Below are positions 25,329 through 34,447 of a stretch of 64,000 bases of DNA, one piece after another (the first letter of the stretch is position 1; each line of letters starts with the position of its first letter). The notes below the pieces were generated by a model. It searched no databases and was not told the DNA's origin. It was given only the letters and a program-made list of their open reading frames with translations. The DNA comes from Bacteroidales bacterium (GTDB lineage Bacteria > Bacteroidota > Bacteroidia > Bacteroidales > Marinilabiliaceae). The stretch covers positions 1 through 64,000 of the forward strand of contig JAKSLG010000007.1 of assembly GCA_024401295.1 (NCBI GenBank), read 5' to 3'. Both the position numbers and the translations under genes were made by a program.

Positions 25329-27586
25329 AGCTCTATGCCAATTATTGAATAATCATCGGTCGTATCCGACTTTCGAACATTTCCGGCAAGCATTCCTTCA
25401 ATCCAGCTTGCACGCTGACCGATCGGCATCGTATTGCACTGGGTGAAAATATCGATGAAATTCGCATTTCCCGAAACGCCACGGCTGCCATAGAAGAGTT
25501 TTTCAACGCCATCGGTATACATATATAATGTATCGCCCTTCTCATATTCAAAGAAATAATCCTTGAAACGCGTGAATGACGTGCCTGCATCATTTTGAGA
25601 TGATGAGACAAATCCGACATGGCGATTATCGCCGACAATATGACTAACTTCACCTTTCGAGATGAAGACTACATCTTCGTGTGCAAGAGAGATATTGACG
25701 CTCTTCTTTCCAGTATCGATGACTGCCAGAGCAACATCAATGGCATCAGTACGGCGAATGTCCGGCATCATATTGACAAGCGCATTGTCAAAATCGCCAA
25801 GCAACTCCGACGCAACAAAAGTCTTGCAATTACGCGTGATATCACTCAGAATTGTCAGTCCGACCATCGTCATCATCGCACCAGGAATGCCTTGACCAGA
25901 ACAATCCGCACAACATACGACAACAACATCGCCAAACTTACGGAACCAATAGAAATCGCCACTGACTACATTTACAGGCTTGTAGATGACAAACGCGCCG
26001 CCAAATTCAGGATAGTTCAGAAGACCGGCTTCAGGCAAGACGCCCTGCTGAATAAGCTGGGCATATGACTGACTCTGCAAGATATCATCGTTACGACGTG
26101 TAATTTCATTTTTCTGAGCTTCAAGCTGACGTGTCTGTCGGCGTATCTCACTACGCAATTTTTCGCGTCGTTCGAGGTCGAGTCTCTCGTTCTCACGCTT
26201 CCTGTAACGCTCAATTGCTTGGCGAACAATGACAACAAGGAGAATAATTATGAGAAGAGCCAACGACGCAAACACAAGGCCGGCTTGAGCCGTATTCATC
26301 TCACTGTCTTGCTGAGCAAGCAAGATGCCCTGGCTGAGAATGGTCGTATCGTTGCTATAAACATTATCAAGATCCTTCGCTCGCTGAATCGCATAGATTT
26401 CAAAACTCTTTTCATGAAGCTTGTTAATCTCGCTGGCCATCAAAACCGCATTGCGATAATCGCCTGTTCGTTCATACAACATCTCCTTGCAGCGATAATA
26501 AGGCATCGCATAGTCAAGAATTTCAAGCATTTCCGCAGGAGGATTTGAACGTTCCAAAGCCACATAAGCCTTATCATAACGACCCTCTTCTACTGCAATA
26601 ATTGCTGCAATAAGATCAAGATGATATGAAGAATACATACTCGTCTGCTTGTATTCCTTGGCATACTGGCTACTATATCGGCACTTCAGTACATGTTCTT
26701 TGGCTTCAGCATATCTTCCGACCAAAGACAACACCTTTGCTGCTTGCAAATCAGCCCTCCAAATGTGGATTTTTGTTCCGACAAGATCCACAATCTGAAG
26801 CAGACGATCTACAACCTCAAGCGCCTCGTCATAACGCTTCGTAGAAATCAGGAAATCGACTTTGCGGAACAGATATCGCGACTCAAGAGTCAGACTCTGC
26901 ATATAGACGCCTTCCTTCTCAATCGCGCGTCCATACTGCTCTGCCAACGGCACAGCTCGCATGTCCGAGTATATTTTATACAGCTGAGTCTGCGCCATAA
27001 AACGCAGGTTCGGATACGTCTGGGAAACACTCGAATTCAGGACCTCTCGCGAACACTTAGCAGCTTCGACATAATTGCGGGCACACTGATATGCCTCAGA
27101 TTTTTGCATAACGCTATATGCACTGAAAGATTCATCGCCAATTTTGTCGGAAAGTGCGATTGACGTATCATATAGCAAAAGAGCCCGATCAACATCGGAA
27201 TGCATGATATGGTCAGCTTTTGCACAATATGCAGTTGCGAGCATTCGAATAGCGAAAGAATCGCTCTTCAATCCAAAATAATCAATCACTCTGTCGATAT
27301 CGACAACAGGGCCGTAATGGGAGTTGTTAAAGTCTCTCATGTGATAGTCTATGCACTGATATGCATAATAAGTATCACTGTCGCACACAGACCGATACGC
27401 CGCATCGACCCACATTCGTGCCGTTCTGAATTTGCCGTTGATATAGCTGTTTCGGAACGAATCTACCGTAGCAGTAAAGAATTCATTGATATCGGCTTTA
27501 TGCTTGCTCACAACATTACCGTCACTCACGACAGCCGACGCGAGCGAAACCGATAACAGCAATATGACACACAACAAAAGCCTCAT
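25325..27586 (-). CDS. Second TPR-containing SpoIIE/PPM-family phosphatase
   Basis: 753 aa, a paralogue of the gene directly downstream with the same order: signal sequence (residues 1-18), helical TPR-like repeats, a membrane helix around 435-458 (LLIIILLVVIV), a coiled coil rich in Arg/Glu, and a C-terminal SpoIIE-type phosphatase. Catalytic strands GDFYWF, ADCSGQGIPGAMM and YTDGVE are present. The usual GHG after the metal-binding Asp is GQG here, a small departure. It is 6 bp downstream of ispE and overlaps the next phosphatase by 4 bp. Sensing of a periplasmic signal by the repeats is an inference. Confidence 0.87.
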   Translation of the reverse strand: MRLLLCVILLLSVSLASAVVSDGNVVSKHKADINEFFTATVDSFRNSYINGKFRTARMWVDAAYRSVCDSDTYYAYQCIDYHMRDFNNSHYGPVVDIDRVIDYFGLKSDSFAIRMLATAYCAKADHIMHSDVDRALLLYDTSIALSDKIGDESFSAYSVMQKSEAYQCARNYVEAAKCSREVLNSSVSQTYPNLRFMAQTQLYKIYSDMRAVPLAEQYGRAIEKEGVYMQSLTLESRYLFRKVDFLISTKRYDEALEVVDRLLQIVDLVGTKIHIWRADLQAAKVLSLVGRYAEAKEHVLKCRYSSQYAKEYKQTSMYSSYHLDLIAAIIAVEEGRYDKAYVALERSNPPAEMLEILDYAMPYYRCKEMLYERTGDYRNAVLMASEINKLHEKSFEIYAIQRAKDLDNVYSNDTTILSQGILLAQQDSEMNTAQAGLVFASLALLIIILLVVIVRQAIERYRKRENERLDLERREKLRSEIRRQTRQLEAQKNEITRRNDDILQSQSYAQLIQQGVLPEAGLLNYPEFGGAFVIYKPVNVVSGDFYWFRKFGDVVVVCCADCSGQGIPGAMMTMVGLTILSDITRNCKTFVASELLGDFDNALVNMMPDIRRTDAIDVALAVIDTGKKSVNISLAHEDVVFISKGEVSHIVGDNRHVGFVSSSQNDAGTSFTRFKDYFFEYEKGDTLYMYTDGVEKLFYGSRGVSGNANFIDIFTQCNTMPIGQRASWIEGMLAGNVRKSDTTDDYSIIGIEL

Positions 27587-27592
27587 CTCTTA

Positions 27593-28414
27593 TTACATCA
27601 TTTTACCTTTCCACACGAAGAATTCTTCTGCAAAACCGCTCATCGCCGGTTCTGCTTCAAACAATCCGAAAACCGATGAACCACTGCCGGACATACTTGC
27701 ATAGACCGCACCTCGGCGATATAGTTCATCCTTAATTTCACCCACAACCGGATACTCCGCGAACACAGACTCCTCAAAATCGTTTTTCAAAAGCCCGCGC
27801 CATTCTGCCACCGGACGCTTGACAATTTCCGTGATTGACGTCAACGGCTTTTGAGGACGGACCTTGCTATAGGCCGTCTTTGTCGGAACACTCACATCCG
27901 GCTTGACAAGAAGAATCCACCAGTTGCTCAAATCGAGATCCGCCGGAGTCAACACGTCGCCAATTCCGCTTGCAAAAGCAGGGCGATTATCGATGAAGAA
28001 TGCGCAATCGGCACCTATGCCGGCAGCCATACGCTTCTGTTCCTCAGCGCTCAAATCCAATTTGAGAAGGTTACAAATCGTACTGATCACGAATGCTGCA
28101 TCAGAAGAGCCGCCGCCGAGACCTGCTCCAGTCGGAACGACCTTATGAAGATGCAAACCGACAGCCGGAATATCACGCACTTCACGAAGCTTCATCAAAG
28201 CCTTGATACACAGATTCTTCTCTGGAGGACAATCCACAGCATTACCCGACGCCTCCCACACATATGGAGCATCGCAGTTCTGCGGAAATACAACCTCAAG
28301 ACCATCAGAGAGAGCTATAGGATAAAAGAGAGTCTCAATATCGTGATAGCCGTCTGATCTTTTGTTCGTTATGTCGAGTCCAAGATTAATCTTGGCATTC
28401 GGATAGACAATCAT
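27593..28414 (-). CDS. ispE: 4-diphosphocytidyl-2-C-methyl-D-erythritol kinase
   Basis: 273 aa, a GHMP kinase of the MEP isoprenoid pathway that phosphorylates the 2-hydroxyl of CDP-ME. The start AKINLGLDITNKRSDGYHDIET is the IspE substrate-binding signature. The ATP-binding GHMP loop PTGAGLGGGSSDAA is at residues 94-107, and the C-terminal MSGSGSSVFGLF motif is present. It heads the tight minus-strand operon that runs to DUF418. The 196-bp upstream gap contains no exact -7 element. Confidence 0.95.
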   Translation of the reverse strand: MIVYPNAKINLGLDITNKRSDGYHDIETLFYPIALSDGLEVVFPQNCDAPYVWEASGNAVDCPPEKNLCIKALMKLREVRDIPAVGLHLHKVVPTGAGLGGGSSDAAFVISTICNLLKLDLSAEEQKRMAAGIGADCAFFIDNRPAFASGIGDVLTPADLDLSNWWILLVKPDVSVPTKTAYSKVRPQKPLTSITEIVKRPVAEWRGLLKNDFEESVFAEYPVVGEIKDELYRRGAVYASMSGSGSSVFGLFEAEPAMSGFAEEFFVWKGKMM

Positions 28415-28610
28415 TTCAGCGTTTTTCTATTTTCCTGTCATTCTGTCGGTTTCAAGAGCAGAATACATATTTTATATTTAAACGACAAAAAAAAGAAAAA
28501 GTTGGCTTTTGTGGCCTAAACTTTATGCGAAAAAAGCAAAAAAACATCAATTACTGACATTTTTCTGCCTTTTCACCCGTGATTACTCACCTAAATCTGT
28601 ATCCCTAAGG

Positions 28611-29135
28611 CTATTTTGCCCAAATCACGTAATCTGATTTGCGAGGTTTCTCCGGGCGCTCCGAACCGGCAGCTGCATAGCCGATTACGCAGTGGCCAAT
28701 TCCCTCATAATCACCATCAATACCGAGATCGCGAAGGATCTTTTTTCCCTCCTCGCTCTCAAACTCCTCTTTGGCTCTATGTATCCAGCACGAACCAAGT
28801 CCGAGACTATGTGCTGCAAGCATAAGATTCTCCATTACGAGCGTGCCGTCATAGACGTGTGTGCTGACATCTTTGCGAGCAAGAACGACGAGCACGACTG
28901 GCGCATTGTAAAACGGATCGATATCGGCAGACATCACATCGGCGTTCATCTTTGAGAGTTTGTCGCGCAAAGCCTTGTTCGTCACGGCAATGATGATTGG
29001 AGACTGCATACCCATGCCCGTAGGAGCATACGTTCCTGCCTTACAAATCTCTGCGACAAGCTCTTCCGGAACCATCTTGCCATCGAATTTCTTCACGCTT
29101 CGACGCGTGACCATATTTTCAATAACTTTATTCAT
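28611..29135 (-). CDS. Cytoplasmic nitroreductase family protein
   Basis: 174 aa without signal peptide, a full-length nitroreductase of the small type. TRRSVKKFDGK is the N-terminal FMN phosphate-binding motif; YAPTGMGMQSP and LMLAAHSLGLGSCWIHRA are the other flavin contacts. The enzyme should reduce nitro or quinone compounds with NAD(P)H, but the physiological substrate is unknown. It lies 13 bp behind the small polymerase partner gene and probably shares its transcript. Confidence 0.9.
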   Translation of the reverse strand: MNKVIENMVTRRSVKKFDGKMVPEELVAEICKAGTYAPTGMGMQSPIIIAVTNKALRDKLSKMNADVMSADIDPFYNAPVVLVVLARKDVSTHVYDGTLVMENLMLAAHSLGLGSCWIHRAKEEFESEEGKKILRDLGIDGDYEGIGHCVIGYAAAGSERPEKPRKSDYVIWAK

Positions 29136-29148
29136 AATAATATAATAT

Positions 29149-29391
29149 TCAATTATTTACACAAACTTCATCCATTCCGTGTTCATCAGGAGGAAGATCA
29201 TCCCATTCGGACAATTCCTGCACTTCATAGCTTTCGACATTTCGCTTCACAGTTTCGCGAATGGCCTGATCGTGGCCCGTCAGAGCCGCAAAAGGCGCGA
29301 ACTGGGCAGCCCTGTTCATCATAGACATAGGCTGATGGCGCTTCGACGTATGATGAGGCAGATTTATTATGTCGTCATAATTTTCATTCAT
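29149..29391 (-). CDS. Small protein linked to Y-family polymerase (RAAQFAPFAAL type)
   Basis: 80 aa, acidic at both ends. The core MMNRAAQFAPFAALTGHDQAI (motif at residues 27-37) is a conserved block that I recall from small proteins encoded next to UmuC/DinB-like polymerases in Firmicutes and Bacteroidota (YolD-like context). Its ATG overlaps the polymerase stop by 4 bp, so the two are translationally coupled. Function is unknown; a role as polymerase accessory factor is inferred from linkage. Confidence 0.75.
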   Translation of the reverse strand: MNENYDDIINLPHHTSKRHQPMSMMNRAAQFAPFAALTGHDQAIRETVKRNVESYEVQELSEWDDLPPDEHGMDEVCVNN

Positions 29392-30902
29392 GCCTTGTGT
29401 CCTCCAATCTGTCGGTTACGTTCCATGGCTGTTGCGCCATCTTCATAGCTCGTTCCTTTCAAAATCGCATTCTTGCCGTATTTTTTCTTTATGCTCAGCA
29501 ATGCCTTCTGCATACGATGCTCTTTTTCAAAGAATTGCTCTTCCTCAAGCCTCTGTCTTTCCAGCGTCTCGTAATCCGTAAAAAGATCGAGCTGAACCGG
29601 CCCGTTGCGACGTTCCACTTTATGGGCAGGAATGACATTGTTGGCCGTAAGATTGAGACGTCTGACAAGAAGATTCTCATTGACCGTCTTGTCGAAAATA
29701 GCCATAACCGCATCGACAATCAAACGGGACGACGACGTCTGACGGCCTAGCCGCGATGACCCATGAGCATGTTTCGGAATTCGACGTCCGTAGTGATCAA
29801 CCGTGATCGGCCCATCATACAACGCCGCAATTGCCGGATTGGACAGGCTTTCGACGTCGTAGCCGATCGTCAGAACGAGCTGATCGCACACGACGTTTTT
29901 ATCCACAAGATCGAGAGCCAACGCATCGGCCATTTCTCTGGCAACAATGCGCGCTTTTGCACATGTGTATGGCTCGGTCAATACCTGACCGCTGCTGATG
30001 GAATTCGTTTCCGGCCGATAAGCCTTGACCATTTCCATCGTGCAAGGTTCCCAGCCCCATGCATGGTCGATCAGCAGTTCGGCATTCACGCCAAAGAGCT
30101 TGTAGAGCAACTCTTCATGCTCAATTGAACATCGGGCGATTTTTCCCATCGTATCGATGCCGTATGAGGCCAATTTTCGGGCTATGCCGCCTCCGACACG
30201 CCAAAAGCTGGTCAACGGGCGATGATTCCACAGTTTCTGTCGATAGGTCATCTCATCGAGTTCGGCAATGCGCACGCCATCGCTGTCTGCCGCGATATGC
30301 TTTGCAACAATATCCATAGCTATCTTGCTGAGGTACAGATTAGTGCCAATGCCAGCAGTAGCCGTTATTCCCGTTTCTGCAAGCACATGACGAATCATTT
30401 TCATGGCCATTTCATGAGCCGTCATTCCATTCCTTTTCAGGTAATCTGTCGCATCAATGAACACCTCGTCAATGGAATAGGCAAAAATATCCTCCTCGGA
30501 CACGTATTTCAAGTAAATGCTATAAATTCGCGTGCTATACTCGATGTAATAAGCCATACGCGGAACGGCTGCAATATAGTCGATTTCCCAATCGGGATGC
30601 TTCTTCAGTTCCACGTCCGACGACGACTTACCCAGAAGCTTAAACCCAGGAGTATTGCGCCTTCGTTCGGCATTGACATCGCGCAAACGCTGAACGACCT
30701 CAAAGAGACGGGCTCTTCCGCTTATTCCATAAGATTTCAGCGAAGGCGAGACCGCAAGACAAATCGTCTTTTCGGTACGGCTGACATCGGCTACGACAAG
30801 GTTTGTCGTGAGCGGATCGAGCCCACGTTCGACACATTCGACCGATGCGTAAAACGACTTCAGATCTATTGCAATATATGTGCGATTATCATTATCCATC
30901 AC
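29388..30902 (-). CDS. Y-family (UmuC/DinB-like) translesion DNA polymerase
   Basis: 504 aa. The palm domain shows metal ligand D13 in DLKSFYASVE and the catalytic SIDE motif at residues 143-146. Finger (SYGISGRARLFEV), thumb HhH (RKLASYGIDTMGKIA) and little-finger regions follow. Near the C-terminus QLDLF (437-441) is a textbook beta-clamp binding motif, and a charged ~60-residue tail follows. It is longer than DinB (~350 aa) and nearer the UmuC/YqjW class. It should copy past DNA lesions. No LexA-type box was recognised upstream. Confidence 0.92.
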   Translation of the reverse strand: MMDNDNRTYIAIDLKSFYASVECVERGLDPLTTNLVVADVSRTEKTICLAVSPSLKSYGISGRARLFEVVQRLRDVNAERRRNTPGFKLLGKSSSDVELKKHPDWEIDYIAAVPRMAYYIEYSTRIYSIYLKYVSEEDIFAYSIDEVFIDATDYLKRNGMTAHEMAMKMIRHVLAETGITATAGIGTNLYLSKIAMDIVAKHIAADSDGVRIAELDEMTYRQKLWNHRPLTSFWRVGGGIARKLASYGIDTMGKIARCSIEHEELLYKLFGVNAELLIDHAWGWEPCTMEMVKAYRPETNSISSGQVLTEPYTCAKARIVAREMADALALDLVDKNVVCDQLVLTIGYDVESLSNPAIAALYDGPITVDHYGRRIPKHAHGSSRLGRQTSSSRLIVDAVMAIFDKTVNENLLVRRLNLTANNVIPAHKVERRNGPVQLDLFTDYETLERQRLEEEQFFEKEHRMQKALLSIKKKYGKNAILKGTSYEDGATAMERNRQIGGHKA

Positions 30903-31111
30903 GCCGTAAATTTAGCATTTTTCAATGAGAAAAAATCAAAAATGGAGATGTATGAAAGGAATAGCACAGACCGACAAAACAGATTGAAGTGAAACACAAA
31001 ATGTCCTATATGTTTGGACACATTGTCTGCCATAGCCACACAATGGAACAATGTAGCGGCATAGCCGTTTCTTAAAAAAAGTGAAACAGAAATGCAGTTG
31101 TATATTTTTAC

Positions 31112-31119
31112 TAACTTTG
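31112..31119 (+). promoter_or_regulatory. -7 promoter element (TAACTTTG)
   Basis: Exact TAnnTTTG match 57 bp upstream of the ATG at 31177. It lies downstream of the longer in-frame ATG at 31081, so it supports the start at 31177 for the transporter. The 273-bp divergent region back to the polymerase gene holds small inverted repeats (such as CATTG/CAATG near 31021-31044) but no gene. Confidence 0.65.
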
Positions 31120-31176
31120 CATTTCGGAATAAAACTCAAGTGGTCAAAAAGCCACAGAAAAACAACGCTAATAAAA

Positions 31177-32844
31177 ATGGATTTTATTGTTGATCTTTTT
31201 TCCGGCAATGGACTAGCAACAACACTCATTTACATCTGCATCACTGGTTTTGTGGGTGTTATGCTCGGAAAATTGTCGATTGGAAAAATCAAACTTGGCA
31301 TCGCCGGCGTGCTTTTTACCGGCATCATTCTTGCGCATTTTGGCGCACGTTTTAATGGCGACATGTTGCATTTCGCACAGGAATTCGGCCTTATTCTTTT
31401 TGTCTATGCAATCGGCATCGACGTCGGTCCGCGTTTCTTCAGCACGTTCAAAAGCGACGGACTTCTGCTGAACATCTTCGCGCTTTGCATCATTTTCGGC
31501 GGCTTCGGCATCGCCATTGCAATACACTATTTGTTCAATGTGCCTGCCGAGGTTATTACAGGTGTCATGTGTGGTGCAGTGACAAACACACCTGGTCTTG
31601 GTGCTGCAAAACAGGTCGTTAGCGACTTTAACGCAGCAAACCCTTCGATGGCAATTGACGACAGCATGCTTGGTTCGGGCTATGCTATGGCCTACCCACT
31701 TGGCGTGATTGGCATCATTCTCTCAATGATTCTCATCAAGGCATTTTTCCGCATCAGAATACCAAAAGAGGTCGATGACTACAACGAGTCACTCGGTGCC
31801 GGAAACAAACTTGAGAGCGTGGTTGTTAAGATTACTAACCAGAACCTTTTTGGAAAGACAATCGACCATATCGTCAGCTTTGTTGACAAGGAACTCGTAT
31901 TCTCGCGCATCGAACGCAAAGGTGAATTCCTCGTGCCAACAGCCGATTTCGTGATTGAAGAAGGCGACATCGTGCATGGCGTTTCAGACGACAACAACAT
32001 CGAAAATCTCCGAATCAAACTCGGCAACGTCGAAGTTGGCCAAAAGGCTGAAATCGATGGCGACCTCGTGATGCGCAGATTCATGATAACGAACCATAAG
32101 ATTGCGGGCATGACGCTTGAGCAGCTCGGCATCTTCCGTCGCTATGCGGCGAACATCACGCGTATCTATCGTGCTGGTTTCGAGGTACTTCCTACAAAGA
32201 GAACCACAATCGAGGTCGGTGATGCCGTGCGCGTGGTCGGCAAGAAAGAAATCATGCCTCAGATCAAGGCAGAACTCGGTGACTCAATCAGCGAATGGTC
32301 ACATCCAAATATCATTCCACTCTTCATGGGCATTGCACTTGGCTTGCTCGTCGGTTCAATACCATTCTTCATTCCAGGCTTGCCAGCACCAGCAAAATTG
32401 GGCTTGGCCGGAGGTCCACTCCTCATAGCAATATTGCTTGGATGGAAGGGCCGTATCGGCGACATGACATTCTACATGAACTCCGGTGCGAACATGATGC
32501 TTCGCGAAATGGGCATTGTCCTTTTCTTAGCATGCGTCGGATTGGGTGCAGGAGCAAAATTCGTCGAGACATTCCTCAACGGAGGCTATATGTGGGTGGC
32601 ATACGGTTTCGCAATCACTTTCATTCCTCTGATCATTGTGGGAACGGTGGCTCGTATAATGAAAATCAACTACCTCAAGATATGCGGTTTCATGGCAGGA
32701 TCAATGACAGATCCTCCAGCACTCGAATATGCCAATGGATTGAGCGCAACTCACGCGCAGTCAACAGCTTATGCTGCTGTTTATCCACTGACAATGTTCC
32801 TCCGCATATTGCTTGGGCAGACACTTGTACTTATATTATTGTAA
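31177..32844 (+). CDS. AspT/YidE family transporter with two RCK_C (TrkA-C) domains
   Basis: 555 aa from MDFIVDLFSGNG; a 32-residue upstream extension is rejected because the promoter lies within it. N-terminal helices (~10-180) and C-terminal helices (~375-555) match the two halves of the aspartate:alanine exchanger family, with GAVTNTPGLGAA in the first half and GSMTDPPALEYA as the matching motif in the second. The cytoplasmic middle (~205-365) has two TrkA-C-type beta-alpha domains that usually bind ligands. It is separated from the carboxylase beta subunit by 6 bp. It may exchange carboxylates or amino acids, but the substrate is unknown. Confidence 0.88.
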   Translation: MDFIVDLFSGNGLATTLIYICITGFVGVMLGKLSIGKIKLGIAGVLFTGIILAHFGARFNGDMLHFAQEFGLILFVYAIGIDVGPRFFSTFKSDGLLLNIFALCIIFGGFGIAIAIHYLFNVPAEVITGVMCGAVTNTPGLGAAKQVVSDFNAANPSMAIDDSMLGSGYAMAYPLGVIGIILSMILIKAFFRIRIPKEVDDYNESLGAGNKLESVVVKITNQNLFGKTIDHIVSFVDKELVFSRIERKGEFLVPTADFVIEEGDIVHGVSDDNNIENLRIKLGNVEVGQKAEIDGDLVMRRFMITNHKIAGMTLEQLGIFRRYAANITRIYRAGFEVLPTKRTTIEVGDAVRVVGKKEIMPQIKAELGDSISEWSHPNIIPLFMGIALGLLVGSIPFFIPGLPAPAKLGLAGGPLLIAILLGWKGRIGDMTFYMNSGANMMLREMGIVLFLACVGLGAGAKFVETFLNGGYMWVAYGFAITFIPLIIVGTVARIMKINYLKICGFMAGSMTDPPALEYANGLSATHAQSTAYAAVYPLTMFLRILLGQTLVLILL

Positions 32845-32850
32845 AGAAAT

Positions 32851-34395
32851 ATGGGAATAGCATTCGATAAATATCTCGAGCGTCAGAAACAGCTCGAGGA
32901 ACAATATGGCGCTGAATACTACGCCAAGCAGCACAACAGAGGCAAACTCACAGCCCGCGAACGCATCTTGATGCTGTTCGACGAAGGCTCGTTTGAAGAA
33001 GTTGATGCGTTCATCCCATCGGCAGGCGGCACGACGTTCGGCAAGACGACAAAAGCATTCGGCGATGGTGTAATTGCCGGCTTTGGTACGATCAACGGTC
33101 GTCAGGCATACGCATATTCGCAGGACTTCAACGTCATGGGAGGTTCGCTTGGTGCTGTTCACGCTGCTAAAATCACCAAGGTTCAGGACATGGCGCTCAA
33201 AACAGGTCACCCGGTCATCGCGCTTATCGACTCTGGTGGTGCGCGTATTCAAGAAGGCGTAGCAAGTTTGAATGGCTATGCAAACATCTTCCGTCGCAAC
33301 GTATTGGCATCGGGTGTGGTCCCACAGATTTCTGCAATCATGGGCCCTGCAGCAGGTGGCGCTGTGTATTCACCAGCATTGACCGACTTCATCTTCATGA
33401 GCGAAGGAACAAGTTACATGTTCGTAACAGGTCCTGACGTTGTCAAACAAGTATTGAACGAAGATGTGACAACAGAACAGCTCGGTGGTGCAAAGGTTCA
33501 TTCATCAAAGAGTGGCGTTGCTCAGTTCGTTTATCAGGATGACGCGAACCTCATCCTCGGCATCAAGCGATTGCTGACATATTTGCCTTCTAACAATATT
33601 GAAAATCCACCATTCGTGCAGAACGATGATCCGACAGATCGTGTTGAAGTCGCTTTGCGCGATATCGTTCCAGAAGACCCAGACAAACCATACGATGTTC
33701 GCGATGTTATCCGCCTCGTTGTTGATAAGGGCCGCTTCTTTGAAGTTGCAGAGAACTTTGCTCAGAACCTCGTTGTTGGCTATGCTCGTATCGGTGGCTA
33801 TGTTGTTGGTATCGTAGCAAATCAGCCAAAAGTCATGGCGGGTTCACTCGACATCGATTCTTCGGTTAAGGGTGCACGCTTCATCAACTTCTGCAACGCA
33901 TTCAACATTCCTATCATCACATTCGAAGACGTACCAGGCTTCCTTCCAGGAACAGACCAGGAACATCAGGGCATCATCCGCAATGGCGCGAAGTTGCTCT
34001 ACGCATACACACGCGCAACTGTGCCTAAGATCACGGTCATCCTCCGTAAGTCATACGGCGGTGCATATATCGTGATGAACAGTAAGGGTATCGGCGGTGA
34101 CTACAGCTTTGCTTGGCCAACAGCTGAGATTGCCGTAATGGGTCCGGATGGTGCAATTGCAATCCTTTGCAGAAAGGAACTTGCTGCAGCAGAAGATCCT
34201 GCCGCACTCAAAAAGGAACTTGTTGCAAAATATCGCGAAGAAGTTGCCAACCCATATATTGCTGACGAAAAAGGCTTCATCGATGAAGTTATTGATCCTG
34301 CCCAGACACGTAGCAAGATTTATCGCGTGCTCAAGACCCTTGACAACAAGTCGGTTAGCATGCCACGACGCAAGAATGGCAACACTCCATTGTAA
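32851..34395 (+). CDS. Acyl-CoA carboxylase beta (carboxyltransferase) subunit
   Basis: 514 aa, the usual length of propionyl-CoA carboxylase beta / methylmalonyl-CoA decarboxylase alpha subunits. Both crotonase-like halves are present: the N-half has ARERI, LIDSGGARIQEG and GPAAGGAVYSPA, and the C-half has EDVPGFLPGTDQEHQGIIRNGAKLLYAY and RKSYGGAYIVM. The enzyme moves CO2 between biotin and an acyl-CoA, most likely propionyl-CoA/methylmalonyl-CoA. It is followed by the biotin carboxylase and carrier subunits. No membrane decarboxylase subunit is nearby, which favours a carboxylase. Confidence 0.93.
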   Translation: MGIAFDKYLERQKQLEEQYGAEYYAKQHNRGKLTARERILMLFDEGSFEEVDAFIPSAGGTTFGKTTKAFGDGVIAGFGTINGRQAYAYSQDFNVMGGSLGAVHAAKITKVQDMALKTGHPVIALIDSGGARIQEGVASLNGYANIFRRNVLASGVVPQISAIMGPAAGGAVYSPALTDFIFMSEGTSYMFVTGPDVVKQVLNEDVTTEQLGGAKVHSSKSGVAQFVYQDDANLILGIKRLLTYLPSNNIENPPFVQNDDPTDRVEVALRDIVPEDPDKPYDVRDVIRLVVDKGRFFEVAENFAQNLVVGYARIGGYVVGIVANQPKVMAGSLDIDSSVKGARFINFCNAFNIPIITFEDVPGFLPGTDQEHQGIIRNGAKLLYAYTRATVPKITVILRKSYGGAYIVMNSKGIGGDYSFAWPTAEIAVMGPDGAIAILCRKELAAAEDPAALKKELVAKYREEVANPYIADEKGFIDEVIDPAQTRSKIYRVLKTLDNKSVSMPRRKNGNTPL

Positions 34396-34447
34396 GACTA
34401 ATATGTCTGGACTGAGGAAACGACGTCAGACACAAAAGATATAAAAT

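Noticed and set aside
27398-28357. Antisense open frames over ispE and the upstream phosphatase
   Set aside because: Shadows of well-supported genes with all expected motifs on the other strand.
28415-28610. Possible small RNA in the A-rich gap upstream of ispE
   Set aside because: Only short imperfect inverted repeats (GGC/GCC near 28504-28516) and poly-A runs; no promoter or terminator pair supports an RNA gene.
31081-31176. 32-residue N-terminal extension of the AspT-like transporter
   Set aside because: The -7 element TAACTTTG at 31112 lies inside it and the remaining protein starts as expected for the family.
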